8,922 bases of DNA from an uncultured Thermoplasmata archaeon (GTDB lineage Archaea > Thermoplasmatota > Thermoplasmata > Methanomassiliicoccales > Methanomethylophilaceae). How positions within the stretch are numbered: the first letter of the stretch is position 1; each line of letters begins with the position of its first letter. Below, one piece after another: positions 1 to 6,246 of this stretch. The notes beneath the pieces are model-generated. The model was not told where the DNA came from, did not search any database, and was given only the letters and a program-made list of their open reading frames with translations. A program made the position numbers and the translations under genes. The stretch lies in contig CAMNNR010000043.1 in the NCBI GenBank assembly GCA_946545675.1, forward strand, positions 1 through 8,922, in the 5' to 3' direction.

Positions 1-345
1 GGTGAGCTTCTTGAGCTCTCCGAGCTCCCCCTCCACTGCGATGATCTCGAGGCACTTGTCGTGGTCGAGGTGCATGTGGATGGTGGTGGCGATGGTCTGG
101 AGGGCGTTGTGCTGGATCTCGGTCAGCTTGTCGCTGAGTCCGTTGGTGTCGTGGTCGTACACCATGGTGATGACCCCGCACATGAAGTCCTTGTCGTTCT
201 TCCATTCGTTCTCCGCAAGGGAGTCGCGGACGAGGTCGCGGATGGCTTCGGACCTGCTGACGTAGCCTTTCTTCTGAATGATCTTATCGAACTCGTTGAG
301 GAGTTCAGGTTCCAGGGAGACGCCTATGCGTGTTACTCCATCCAT
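1..345 (-). CDS. nikR: Nickel-responsive transcriptional regulator NikR (3' end cut by window)
   Basis: This is a Ni(II)-sensing DNA-binding repressor, normally a tetramer that shuts off nickel uptake genes when nickel is plentiful. The 115 visible residues begin MDGVTRIGVSLEPELL, a ribbon-helix-helix DNA-binding segment (about 1-45) that includes the family signature GYVSRSEAIRDLVR. The ACT-like metal-binding domain follows. All four high-affinity Ni ligands of E. coli NikR (H76, H87, H89, C95) are present with identical spacing as H79, H90, H92 and C98, the last three inside TIHMHLDHDKCLE. E. coli NikR is 133 aa, so roughly the last 15-25 residues lie beyond the window. The ATG at 345 is chosen because the RHH strand starts immediately after it and a TTTAAG TATA-like box lies about 27 bp upstream, as for a leaderless mRNA. 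It diverges from the gene at 470. The family call is very secure; its targets are inferred. Confidence 0.96.
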   Translation of the reverse strand, partial: MDGVTRIGVSLEPELLNEFDKIIQKKGYVSRSEAIRDLVRDSLAENEWKNDKDFMCGVITMVYDHDTNGLSDKLTEIQHNALQTIATTIHMHLDHDKCLEIIAVEGELGELKKLT

Positions 346-368
346 ATAAAGGACAATAAAGAAACGGC

Positions 369-378
369 ACTTAAACCT
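369..378 (-). promoter_or_regulatory. Putative TATA box of nikR
   Basis: Read on the minus strand the sequence is AGGTTTAAGT. The TTTAAG core (375-370) is centred about 27 bp before the nikR ATG at 345, the usual archaeal TATA-to-start-site distance. It implies a leaderless or nearly leaderless transcript. The match is weaker than the other TATA boxes in this window. Confidence 0.45.
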
Positions 379-404
379 TATGGGAGCGCATACGGAGAGT
401 ATAC

Positions 405-456
405 ACTCATACCCTGACTGTAACACTCGGGGCATCGCTATATAGCGGGTATGAGT
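405..456. promoter_or_regulatory. Perfect 10-bp inverted repeat, candidate NikR operator
   Basis: The left arm ACTCATACCC (405-414) and right arm GGGTATGAGT (447-456) are exact reverse complements separated by 32 bp. Inside the arms are TCATAC (407-412) and GTATGA (449-454), identical to the half-sites of the E. coli NikR operator GTATGA-N16-TCATAC. The order is reversed here and the half-site centres are 42 bp apart, about four helical turns. The right arm lies between the TATA box and start of the gene at 470, a typical archaeal repressor position. NikR binding is inferred from half-site identity and from nikR being the adjacent divergent gene. Confidence 0.6.
436..447 (+). promoter_or_regulatory. 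TATA box of the 470-3167 operon, within a perfect 12-bp palindrome
   Basis: CGCTATATAGCG is a perfect 12-bp palindrome whose centre CTATATAG (438-445) is a good archaeal TATA box. It sits about 28 bp before the ATG at 470, so the message is probably leaderless. It lies between the two arms of the larger inverted repeat, with the right arm overlapping its last base. Confidence 0.65.
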
Positions 457-469
457 ATCCCGTGATGTT

Positions 470-1267
470 ATGTCCGAACTATCTCAGCGTCTCGCAGGAC
501 TGTTGGATGCCTCAGTTTCCAAACTCACCGAGGGAGAGGATGTCGCCATCGCCTTCTCGGGCGGGATCGATTCCAGTCTGGTGGCCGCCCTGGCAAAGAA
601 GCACGCCCGCAGCGTCCGCCTGTATACGGTAGGGGCCAGGGGTTCCCACGATGTGGAATCCGCCGCGGAGGTCGCTCCGCTGCTGGAGCTGGAGCACGAG
701 GTCATAGAACTCGACGATTCCATGGCCCTCGAAGGGCTCCGCCAGGAGATAGAGGCGACCGGTACCTCGAACCCGCTCACGCTGGCATTCGAACTCCCCT
801 TGTTCTTCGTGATGAAGTGCTGTCCCGAGGGAACCATCCTCGGAGGTCAGGGGGCGGACGAGCTGTTCGCGGGTTACAACAAGTACGTGGGCATGAAGGA
901 CCTGCAGATGAGGGACGAGATGGCCAAGGACCTGGCCAAACTGATAACGGTCACGAAGCCCCATGAAGCGAAGATGGGGCAGCATTTCGGCAAGACAGTG
1001 CGCTATGCGTATCTCGACAAGGAGATAGTGTCCCTTTCCAGGAATGCCCCCTCCGAGATCCTCAGGCCCATAGACGAGGATGTCCGCAAGAAGCTCCTCT
1101 CCGATGCTGCGGTCGACCTGGGGTACGGTTTCCTAGCTGACAGGAAGAAGAAAGCCGCCCAGTACGGCTCGGGGACCATGGACGCCTTCCGCAGGCTCAG
1201 CAAGGCTCATGGCCTCACTTACAACGAGATGGTGGCGAAGATCTGTAAGGAGCTGGGCGTAAGATGA
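470..1267 (+). CDS. Stand-alone asparagine-synthetase C-terminal domain protein (ATP pyrophosphatase)
   Basis: This 265-aa protein matches the synthetase domain of class B asparagine synthetases and lacks their N-terminal glutaminase. It has the PP-loop SGGIDSS (30-36), which binds ATP pyrophosphate; the signature GGQGADELFAGYNKY (125-139); the downstream YLDKEIV segment (181-187); and the KKKAAQYGSG stretch (227-236) typical of AsnB C-termini. Such domains adenylate a carboxylate and then transfer nitrogen or another nucleophile. Without the glutaminase (full AsnB is about 500-600 aa) the true substrate and nitrogen source are unknown: free ammonia, a partner amidase, or a different reaction. 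The ATG at 470 fits the TATA box at 438-445. Its stop overlaps the folC start by 4 bp (ATGA), so the two are probably co-translated. The family call is secure; asparagine synthesis is only one option. Confidence 0.85.
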   Translation: MSELSQRLAGLLDASVSKLTEGEDVAIAFSGGIDSSLVAALAKKHARSVRLYTVGARGSHDVESAAEVAPLLELEHEVIELDDSMALEGLRQEIEATGTSNPLTLAFELPLFFVMKCCPEGTILGGQGADELFAGYNKYVGMKDLQMRDEMAKDLAKLITVTKPHEAKMGQHFGKTVRYAYLDKEIVSLSRNAPSEILRPIDEDVRKKLLSDAAVDLGYGFLADRKKKAAQYGSGTMDAFRRLSKAHGLTYNEMVAKICKELGVR

Positions 1268-2535
1268 AGATGTTTGCACAGAACGCGGAAAGGCAGCTGA
1301 AATGGCTGTACGGGTTGCAGGTCCACGGAGTCAAGCTCGGTCTGAACAACATCACCTATCTTCTGCACCGTATGGGCGACCCCCAGAAGAAACTCCGGTG
1401 CATCCACGTGGCCGGCAGCGACGGGAAGGGTTCCACCTGTGCGATACTCGCTTCGGTACTGAGGGCTTCGGGTTACAAGGTCGGATTGTTCACCTCCCCG
1501 CACATCCTCCGCTTCAACGAACGCATCCAGATCGACGGGGAACCGATCAGCGACGATGATATGGCGTTCGCAGTATCCCGTGTCAGGCATTTCGTGGACG
1601 ACATGAGGGAAAGCGACATCTACTGTACTTTCTTCGAGGTCACCACCGCCATGGCCTTCGATTACTTCGACAGGATGGGTGTAGATATCGCTGTCATAGA
1701 GGTCGGTATGGGCGGACGTTTCGACGCTACGAATGTCATTGTGCCAGAGGTCTCAATCATCAACAATATCAGTCTGGAACACCAGGCATTCCTCGGAGAT
1801 ACGATCGAGAAGATCGCGAACGAGAAAGCGGGCATCATAAAACCCGGGGTCCCCGTGGTCACGATGAATCCCGAACCTGCCCTCGGGGTGGTGGCCAGCG
1901 TGGCCAAGGAGCAGGGTTCTGAACTCACTATCGTGGACCCTTCGATCGAAGTAATCGAGAACGGTCCGAACGGCCCCAGATTTAGGTTCGAAGGTAATGA
2001 GTATTTCGTCTCGATCCCGGGCAGGAACGAAGCCAAAAACGCAGTTCTGGCACTTAGTGCTTTGAGAAAATTGGGAGACTATACGTCACGCATCGAACCG
2101 CACGTTGCCGAAGGCCTTTCCAAAGTAGTTTGGCCGTGCAGGCTGCAGGATGTGGGCAACGGATATCTGGTGGATGTCACCCACACTGCCGCCGGTTCGG
2201 AAGGTCTTGCCGCTGACATTTCCGAAATCTACGGCAAGGTCATCGTGGTCTTCGGTCTCCTCGACGATAAGGATGTGGAGGACATCAGCAGAAACATCGC
2301 CTCAATCGCATCGAAGATGATCGTTACGTCACCGGCATGCGAACGCGCCAAACCCATCGAAAAGACGTTCGAAGTCGTGAAAAGGTATTATCCCTCGGCT
2401 GAGTGCGTCGAAGGGGTCTCAGAGGCCATCAAACGCGCTGATTATCTGAGGGAAAACGGGGAGAAGGTCCTGATCTGCGGGTCCTTCTATATGGCTGAGG
2501 AGGCCATGAGATGGATGGGCAAGACATCGTTGTAA
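1264..2535 (+). CDS. folC: Folylpolyglutamate synthase / dihydrofolate synthase family (Mur-ligase-like)
   Basis: This protein adds glutamate to a pteroate or folate by ATP-dependent ligation in the cytosol. Its 423 aa match the usual FolC length. Visible motifs are the P-loop HVAGSDGKGST (48-58; canonical HVAGTNGKGST), GLFTSPH (74-80), EVGMGGRFDATN (146-157), NISLEHQAFLGDT (168-180), and NEKAGIIKPG (186-195), which includes the lysine (K188) that is carbamylated in this family. In the C-terminal domain GLLDDKD matches the conserved G-x-x-x-DKD. The usual DGAHNP motif reads DVTHTAAG: the histidine is kept but G, A, N and P are lost. A folate substrate suits an archaeon that uses tetrahydrofolate, but a methanopterin-like or other gamma-glutamyl acceptor cannot be excluded. 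It starts in a 4-bp overlap with the upstream gene and overlaps nth by 25 bp. Confidence 0.88.
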   Translation: MKMFAQNAERQLKWLYGLQVHGVKLGLNNITYLLHRMGDPQKKLRCIHVAGSDGKGSTCAILASVLRASGYKVGLFTSPHILRFNERIQIDGEPISDDDMAFAVSRVRHFVDDMRESDIYCTFFEVTTAMAFDYFDRMGVDIAVIEVGMGGRFDATNVIVPEVSIINNISLEHQAFLGDTIEKIANEKAGIIKPGVPVVTMNPEPALGVVASVAKEQGSELTIVDPSIEVIENGPNGPRFRFEGNEYFVSIPGRNEAKNAVLALSALRKLGDYTSRIEPHVAEGLSKVVWPCRLQDVGNGYLVDVTHTAAGSEGLAADISEIYGKVIVVFGLLDDKDVEDISRNIASIASKMIVTSPACERAKPIEKTFEVVKRYYPSAECVEGVSEAIKRADYLRENGEKVLICGSFYMAEEAMRWMGKTSL

Positions 2536-3167
2536 TCCTGGAGAGGATGTCCAAGGTCTACACAGGCGGTGCCTACCCAGGCCGTAATTCGGAGGGTCTG
2601 AACCCTGAATGGCCATGCGATCCGTTCCACGTGCTCATCGCTACCATCCTTTCGCAACGTACAAAGGACGACAACACCCGCAAGGCATCGGACAATCTTT
2701 TCCACAAATACCCTACGATCGAAGCCATTGCAGACGCGGATCCCGAGGATGTCGCCGTTCTGATACGTCCCGCAGGTTTCCCGCATCAGAAAGGGAAGGC
2801 CATCGTCGAGTGCTGCAAGGTCCTCAGAGACAAGTATAATTGCAATGTGCCAGAGAACACAGAAGAGCTCATCAAACTGCCTATGGTGGGCAGGAAAACT
2901 GCTGCCTGTGTGCGCACTTATGCGATGAATCTGCCCTCTGTTTGCGTTGATACTCACGTTCATCGCATCTCTAACCTCATGGGATTGGTGAAAACTAAGG
3001 ATCCCACCGAGACCGAGTTCGCTTTGATGGAAATCACGCCTATTGCATATTGGTCAGATATCAATCGTTACTTGGTCCGCCATGGGCAGGAAATATGTCA
3101 ACCTAACAGGCCTCACTGCGACCGTTGTATGGTCCGCGACCAGTGCGAATACGGTCTCAAGCACTGA
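2511..3167 (+). CDS. nth: Endonuclease III, HhH-GPD DNA glycosylase/AP lyase with [4Fe-4S] cluster
   Basis: This bifunctional base-excision repair enzyme removes oxidised pyrimidines and nicks the abasic site. In its 218 aa the helix-hairpin-helix reads LIKLPMVGRKTAACV, carrying the catalytic lysine equivalent to E. coli K120. VDTHVHRISN follows with the catalytic aspartate equivalent to D138. The C-terminus has the exact cluster spacing C-X6-C-X2-C-X5-C in CQPNRPHCDRCMVRDQC. I take the ATG at 2511 because GAGGAGG at 2497-2503 lies 7 nt before it, although that places the first 25 bp inside folC. An in-frame ATG at 2547, just after the folC stop and directly behind GGAGAGG, would remove 12 residues and is the alternative. 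It is the last gene of the operon, followed at once by a T-rich tract. Confidence 0.94.
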   Translation: MDGQDIVVILERMSKVYTGGAYPGRNSEGLNPEWPCDPFHVLIATILSQRTKDDNTRKASDNLFHKYPTIEAIADADPEDVAVLIRPAGFPHQKGKAIVECCKVLRDKYNCNVPENTEELIKLPMVGRKTAACVRTYAMNLPSVCVDTHVHRISNLMGLVKTKDPTETEFALMEITPIAYWSDINRYLVRHGQEICQPNRPHCDRCMVRDQCEYGLKH

Positions 3168-3187
3168 TTTTTTATTTTACTATTTTT
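3168..3187 (+). terminator. T-tract terminator of the 470-3167 operon
   Basis: Directly after the nth stop codon come runs of six, four and five T separated by short A/C interruptions (3168-3173, 3175-3178, 3183-3187), with no GC-rich hairpin. This is the usual form of intrinsic termination in archaea. Confidence 0.65.
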
Positions 3188-3499
3188 GAGCCTTTATATT
3201 TAAAATTGTATAATATTTGTAATTACATTGTATGACTATAAGAATGTTCAATTCTACATTGATTATCGCCCTGTTTTAGATGATTTTTCTATTGAGATCA
3301 CGCCTCCATAGACGCTGAAAATCCGTTCCTAACCAAAAATTTAGTAAATAGAGGGTTGTGAAGGGAAAAATCAAATGTGCCAGACATTCAAAATCGTTCA
3401 AAAATTACACTTCACGATCCAAAACCTTCTCGGTTCCTGCGGAAAACGATGATTCTGCCTTACAGGACGATATTCTTGTCGAATCCAATCCAACCTCTA
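3188..3499. other. AT-rich intergenic stretch with no convincing gene
   Basis: About 310 bp are markedly more AT-rich than the flanking genes. They contain a TATA-like stretch TTTATATTTAAA (3193-3204) and a second, TGTATAATATT (3208-3218), which could start a short transcript. Further in are a 10-bp-spaced direct repeat TTCAAAA (3387-3393 and 3397-3403) and only very short reading frames. The longest, a GTG frame at 3358-3528 of 56 codons, has a poorly spaced Shine-Dalgarno and covers the hypA promoter, so I do not call it. I recognise no tRNA, known RNA family or mobile-element remnant. Untested possibilities are a small RNA or a long regulatory region for hypA. Confidence 0.5.
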
Positions 3500-3507
3500 C
3501 TTATATG
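3500..3507 (+). promoter_or_regulatory. TATA box of the hypA operon
   Basis: CTTATATG is centred about 24 bp upstream of the ATG at 3528. This is the right distance for a leaderless message starting at or next to that ATG, and it independently supports 3528 as the hypA start over the GTG at 3507. Confidence 0.65.
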
Positions 3508-3527
3508 TGCGCGATAATACGGAACTA

Positions 3528-3911
3528 ATGCACGAGGCCTCCGTTGTAGCAAATATCGTCGACGCAGTCATCGAAGAACTGAAGAAGTACGATGTGAAGA
3601 AGGTCAATTCCGTGACCCTCAAGATCGGAGATCTCACACAGCTGGGAACCGAACAGATGGAATTCGCTTACGAGATCCTCTCCAGCGGAAACATCCTGGA
3701 GGGTTCCAAGCTGATTATCGAGGCCGAGCCTGTCGTTTTGAAGTGTCCCAAGTGCGGATACCAAGGCCCGGCCAAGACCCTTGACACGGGGGAATACTCC
3801 GGACATCAGGTCCCCATCCTGAGTTGCCCGGACTGCGGCGGAGAGGTGGAGATCATCGAAGGCCAGTCCTGCTGCGTCAAGTGTATGGATATCGAAACCG
3901 GTGATGAGTGA
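3528..3911 (+). CDS. hypA: Hydrogenase nickel-incorporation protein HypA
   Basis: HypA hands Ni(II) to the large subunit of [NiFe] hydrogenase during maturation, usually with HypB. The start is set by biology: HypA binds nickel through its N-terminal Met-His-Glu, and ATG CAC GAG begins at 3528, so the in-frame GTG at 3507 would bury the ligand. The 127 aa hold the Ni site (MHE, 1-3), an alpha/beta core with the family phrase LKIGDLTQL (31-39), and a zinc domain with CPKC (C73, C76) and CPDC (C100, C103). The 23-residue gap between the two cysteine pairs is longer than in bacterial HypA, as is known for archaeal forms. The tail is unusual: QSCCVKCMDIE (113-123) adds cysteines 115, 116 and 119. 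The stop overlaps the hypD start. No hypB is visible in the window. Confidence 0.94.
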   Translation: MHEASVVANIVDAVIEELKKYDVKKVNSVTLKIGDLTQLGTEQMEFAYEILSSGNILEGSKLIIEAEPVVLKCPKCGYQGPAKTLDTGEYSGHQVPILSCPDCGGEVEIIEGQSCCVKCMDIETGDE

Positions 3912-4990
3912 TGTTCAAGTACAGGGATGAGGCGACAGCCACGAAGATCGTCGCGGCGATCAAGGATTTGGGAGTAAAATGCAAGTTCATGCACATTTGC
4001 GGGACTCATCAGGATACCATCGTCCGCTTCGGCCTCACCCAGATGCTGGCCGATGCCGGTATCGAGGTCCACCAGGGCCCCGGATGTCCCGTCTGTGTCA
4101 CCACCAGCAAAGAGGTGGCGGATGCCATCACCCTCGCTAGGAACGGGGTCACCATCTGTGCCTTCGGAGACATGATGAGGGTCCCCACCACCATAGGTTC
4201 CCTCTTCGATGCCAAGGCAGACGGTGCTGACGTGAGGATAGTCTACTCCGTCGAGGACGCCGTGAGGATGGCCAGGGAGCAGAGCACCCCTCTCACTTTC
4301 GTCGGTGTGGGTTTCGAGACCACCGCACCCTCCACAGGTGTCCCCCTTCTCAAAGGCGGGCTTCCCGAGAACTTCAGCATCTACAGCTGCCACAGGTACA
4401 CCGCTCCCGCTGTCGAGGCCATCATCGGCCTCGGAGAGAACACCATCGACGGATTCATCATGCCCGGACACGTGGCAGTCATCACTGGAATGGACCCGTT
4501 CGAGAAATTCACCAGCAAATACGGGATTCCCCAGGTCGTAACCGGATTCGAGCCTCTCGACATGCTCATGGGCTGCTATATGCTCGCCAAACAGATCCAC
4601 GACGGTCAGCCCAGGATCGAGAACGAGTACACCCGTCTCGTCAAGGACCACGGGAACCCCAAGGCCAGGAAGATCCTGGAAGAGGTCTTCACCCCCGTCG
4701 ACAGGGAGTGGAGGGGATTCCCCGTCATCAAACAGTCCGCCATGGCCCTCAAGGACGAGTTCTCCGCGTTCGATGCCACCAAGGTACACGAGGACATCCT
4801 CGCCAAGACGCCTGCAGTCGAGGGAGAATCCGCCGGATGCAGCTGCGGACAGGTGCTGAGGGGTCTCATCGACTCCGAGCAGTGCCCCATGTTCGGCAAG
4901 GCCTGCAAACCCACCTCTCCCAAAGGACCCTGCATGGTGTCCGCCGAGGGTAACTGCAACATCGCATACAGGTTCAGGGGAAGGCTGTAA
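3911..4990 (+). CDS. hypD: Hydrogenase maturation factor HypD (Fe(CN)2CO assembly)
   Basis: HypD is the iron-sulfur scaffold that, with HypC, builds the Fe(CN)2CO group of [NiFe] hydrogenases. The 359 aa carry the expected signatures: HICGTHQDTIVRFGL (28-42) with catalytic C30, QGPGCPVCV (55-63) with C59 and C62, and GFETTAPSTGVP in the central domain. The C-terminal [4Fe-4S] region follows, including CPMFGKACKP and GPCMVSAEGNCNIAYRF. Length and motif order match full-length HypD. The start is ATG at 3911, sharing one base with the hypA stop (TGATG) and preceded by GGTGAT (3900-3905), which is complementary to the 16S rRNA 3' end. A GTG at 3908 would add one residue. It is the second gene of the hypA operon. 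Confidence 0.96.
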   Translation: MFKYRDEATATKIVAAIKDLGVKCKFMHICGTHQDTIVRFGLTQMLADAGIEVHQGPGCPVCVTTSKEVADAITLARNGVTICAFGDMMRVPTTIGSLFDAKADGADVRIVYSVEDAVRMAREQSTPLTFVGVGFETTAPSTGVPLLKGGLPENFSIYSCHRYTAPAVEAIIGLGENTIDGFIMPGHVAVITGMDPFEKFTSKYGIPQVVTGFEPLDMLMGCYMLAKQIHDGQPRIENEYTRLVKDHGNPKARKILEEVFTPVDREWRGFPVIKQSAMALKDEFSAFDATKVHEDILAKTPAVEGESAGCSCGQVLRGLIDSEQCPMFGKACKPTSPKGPCMVSAEGNCNIAYRFRGRL

Positions 4991-4992
4991 AC

Positions 4993-5559
4993 ATGATGGC
5001 CAAAGCGTACCCCAACGCACCCACGCTCGTCTGCGTGATCACCAACGATTCCACCGTGTTCCTTAAGTCCGGTGTAGCCTCAGCCTTCGAGATGTTCGGT
5101 GGCAGGTGCACCGAGGTCAAGAAGCTGGTCGCCAGGCTGGACACTGCCTCGAAGACAAACGACACCTCTAAGAAACTCTGCGAGGTCTCCTTTGCGATCA
5201 TCTCTAGCAGGTTCGGATACGTCCCAGCGGATTACACGATCATGCCCTATCCAGTCGAGGAGGTCATGGATTCCCCCGAGGACTACGAAGCCGTCCAGGA
5301 GAAGAAGAACTACCTGGGGATGATGGATTACACCTGTAAGCTCTTTGACAGGATTGTGGTCTGCGTACCCAAGCACATGATGAAGATGATCATGGACGCC
5401 AACGTCCTTCCCGACGGGAGGGTCATCGCCGTCACCAGCCCCGAACTGAAAGAGGAGTGCGAGAAGAGGGACTGGATGTTCCTCGAGAGGAAGGGTGCCC
5501 GCGTAGGCAACGAGAACGCGGACATAATCTTCGAGGAGATCCGCAAGATCTCAGAGTGA
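4993..5559 (+). CDS. Uncharacterised 188-aa protein in the hypAD operon
   Basis: I do not recognise this protein with confidence. It is soluble, with no signal peptide or membrane segment. It looks like an alpha/beta fold: a hydrophobic strand TLVCVITN (11-18), a central stretch FAIISSRFGYVPADYTIMPYP (67-87), a strand IVVCVPKHMM (121-130), and RVIAVTSP (143-150). The SSRFGYVPADYTIMPY phrase faintly recalls the SAKYGLL...PYD motif of YaaA/DUF6884-type proteins, but this is only a visual resemblance. Cysteines at 14, 39, 63, 115, 124 and 156 are scattered and form no clear cluster motif. It begins 2 bp after the hypD stop with tandem ATGs (4993 or 4996), so it is very probably co-transcribed with hypAD. 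That suggests a link to hydrogenase maturation or metal handling. It ends overlapping the convergent AlkD-like gene by 9 bp. Confidence 0.8.
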   Translation: MMAKAYPNAPTLVCVITNDSTVFLKSGVASAFEMFGGRCTEVKKLVARLDTASKTNDTSKKLCEVSFAIISSRFGYVPADYTIMPYPVEEVMDSPEDYEAVQEKKNYLGMMDYTCKLFDRIVVCVPKHMMKMIMDANVLPDGRVIAVTSPELKEECEKRDWMFLERKGARVGNENADIIFEEIRKISE

Positions 5560-6246
5560 TCTCGACTCTTTCAACCGCCTTTTCAACCTTTCTTTCTCGG
5601 CTTTGTCCACACGGTATGAGTCGCAGATCTTCCTGACGGTCATGTTCAGGACCTCGTATTCGAGTCTCCCGTCGAACAGCACCTTCTCTGTCCTCTCAGG
5701 GAACTTGATGAAGCAGAACGACAGCGCCCAGGCGATGCCCATATCGAGGTAATATCCGCATCTCGGACAGGTGACGAGCTTCTCGTTCACGGCATCTATG
5801 TGCCCGTCATCGAGGAAGTGGGACATCAGCATCACGGCCCCGACGCGTGACGGGAATTCCTCGTGCCTGTCCACAAGTGCCAGACAGTAGGAAAATACCT
5901 TTTCCGCATCCTGTTTCCTGACCTTCCATGAATTGCAGAACGTGTCGTTGAGAGCCCAGTTCGTGATCTCGGGGATGTACATCTCCGTGAGTCTCAGCCT
6001 CTCATCGGTCTCCATCGGGGCGGTGGCAATGACGACGCCCCTGATTATCGAGTGTTCGAAGGAATGCGAAGGATACGTGAGGAAGTCGCGCCAGTCCTCT
6101 TTCGTTATGTCCTTGGCGATCTTCCTCAGCTTGGGGATGCGTACTCCCAGGATGTTGTCCGTTCCCGGCATGAGCTTGCTGGTGAATTCCCTGAAATCGG
6201 GTTCCGCCATGGATTCAAGAAGGGTTTCGAGTTCTTCGCCTTTCAC
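5551..6246 (-). CDS. DNA alkylation repair protein, AlkD-like HEAT-repeat family
   Basis: This 231-aa protein belongs to the AlkD/AlkC-like HEAT-repeat glycosylase family (DNA_alkylation domain), whose characterised members excise N3- and N7-alkylated purines. Recognisable segments are ILGVRIPKLRKIAKDI (32-47), the active-site region ITNWALNDTFCNSWK (94-108) with W97 and D101 at positions like AlkD W109 and D113, YYLDMGIAWALSFCFIKFPE (165-184), and RKICDSYRVDK (205-215). A CPRC pair (160-163) just before YYLDMG is unusual. The start is GTG at 6246, overlapping the ogt stop by 4 bp (GTGA), with GAGGGG a few bases upstream as ribosome binding site. Translational coupling to ogt puts both in one alkylation-damage operon. 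The family is secure; the exact lesion is not known from sequence, since many AlkD-like paralogues are untested. Confidence 0.88.
   Translation of the reverse strand: MKGEELETLLESMAEPDFREFTSKLMPGTDNILGVRIPKLRKIAKDITKEDWRDFLTYPSHSFEHSIIRGVVIATAPMETDERLRLTEMYIPEITNWALNDTFCNSWKVRKQDAEKVFSYCLALVDRHEEFPSRVGAVMLMSHFLDDGHIDAVNEKLVTCPRCGYYLDMGIAWALSFCFIKFPERTEKVLFDGRLEYEVLNMTVRKICDSYRVDKAEKERLKRRLKESRSL

Noticed and set aside
61..417. Plus-strand 118-aa open frame
   Set aside because: It lies antisense to nikR, whose ligand spacing is unmistakable; the frame is a low-complexity shadow that runs through the promoter region.
420..426. GTAACAC, resembling the Desulfovibrio-type NikR half-site
   Set aside because: The only matching GTGTTAC (330-336) lies inside the nikR coding sequence at an unsuitable distance, so the pairing is probably coincidental.
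3230..3235. GTATGA, a single NikR half-site upstream of hypA
   Set aside because: A lone 6-mer is likely by chance in this gap. The position 16 bp downstream reads TTCTAC, only a partial partner, and it is far from the hypA promoter.
3232..3279. 15-codon frame MTIRMFNSTLIIALF downstream of a TATA-like stretch
   Set aside because: It is too short, has no ribosome binding site, and is expected by chance in AT-rich DNA.
3358..3528. Small GTG-started frame of 56 codons before hypA
   Set aside because: The Shine-Dalgarno spacing is only 2 nt, the composition is unlike neighbouring genes, and it contains the hypA TATA box. It could be real but is not supported.
3806..5020. Minus-strand 404-aa open frame opposite hypD
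   Set aside because: It is long only because of GC-rich codon use in hypD. It is Gly/Asp/Glu/His-biased with no recognisable motif, while hypD has every catalytic cysteine.
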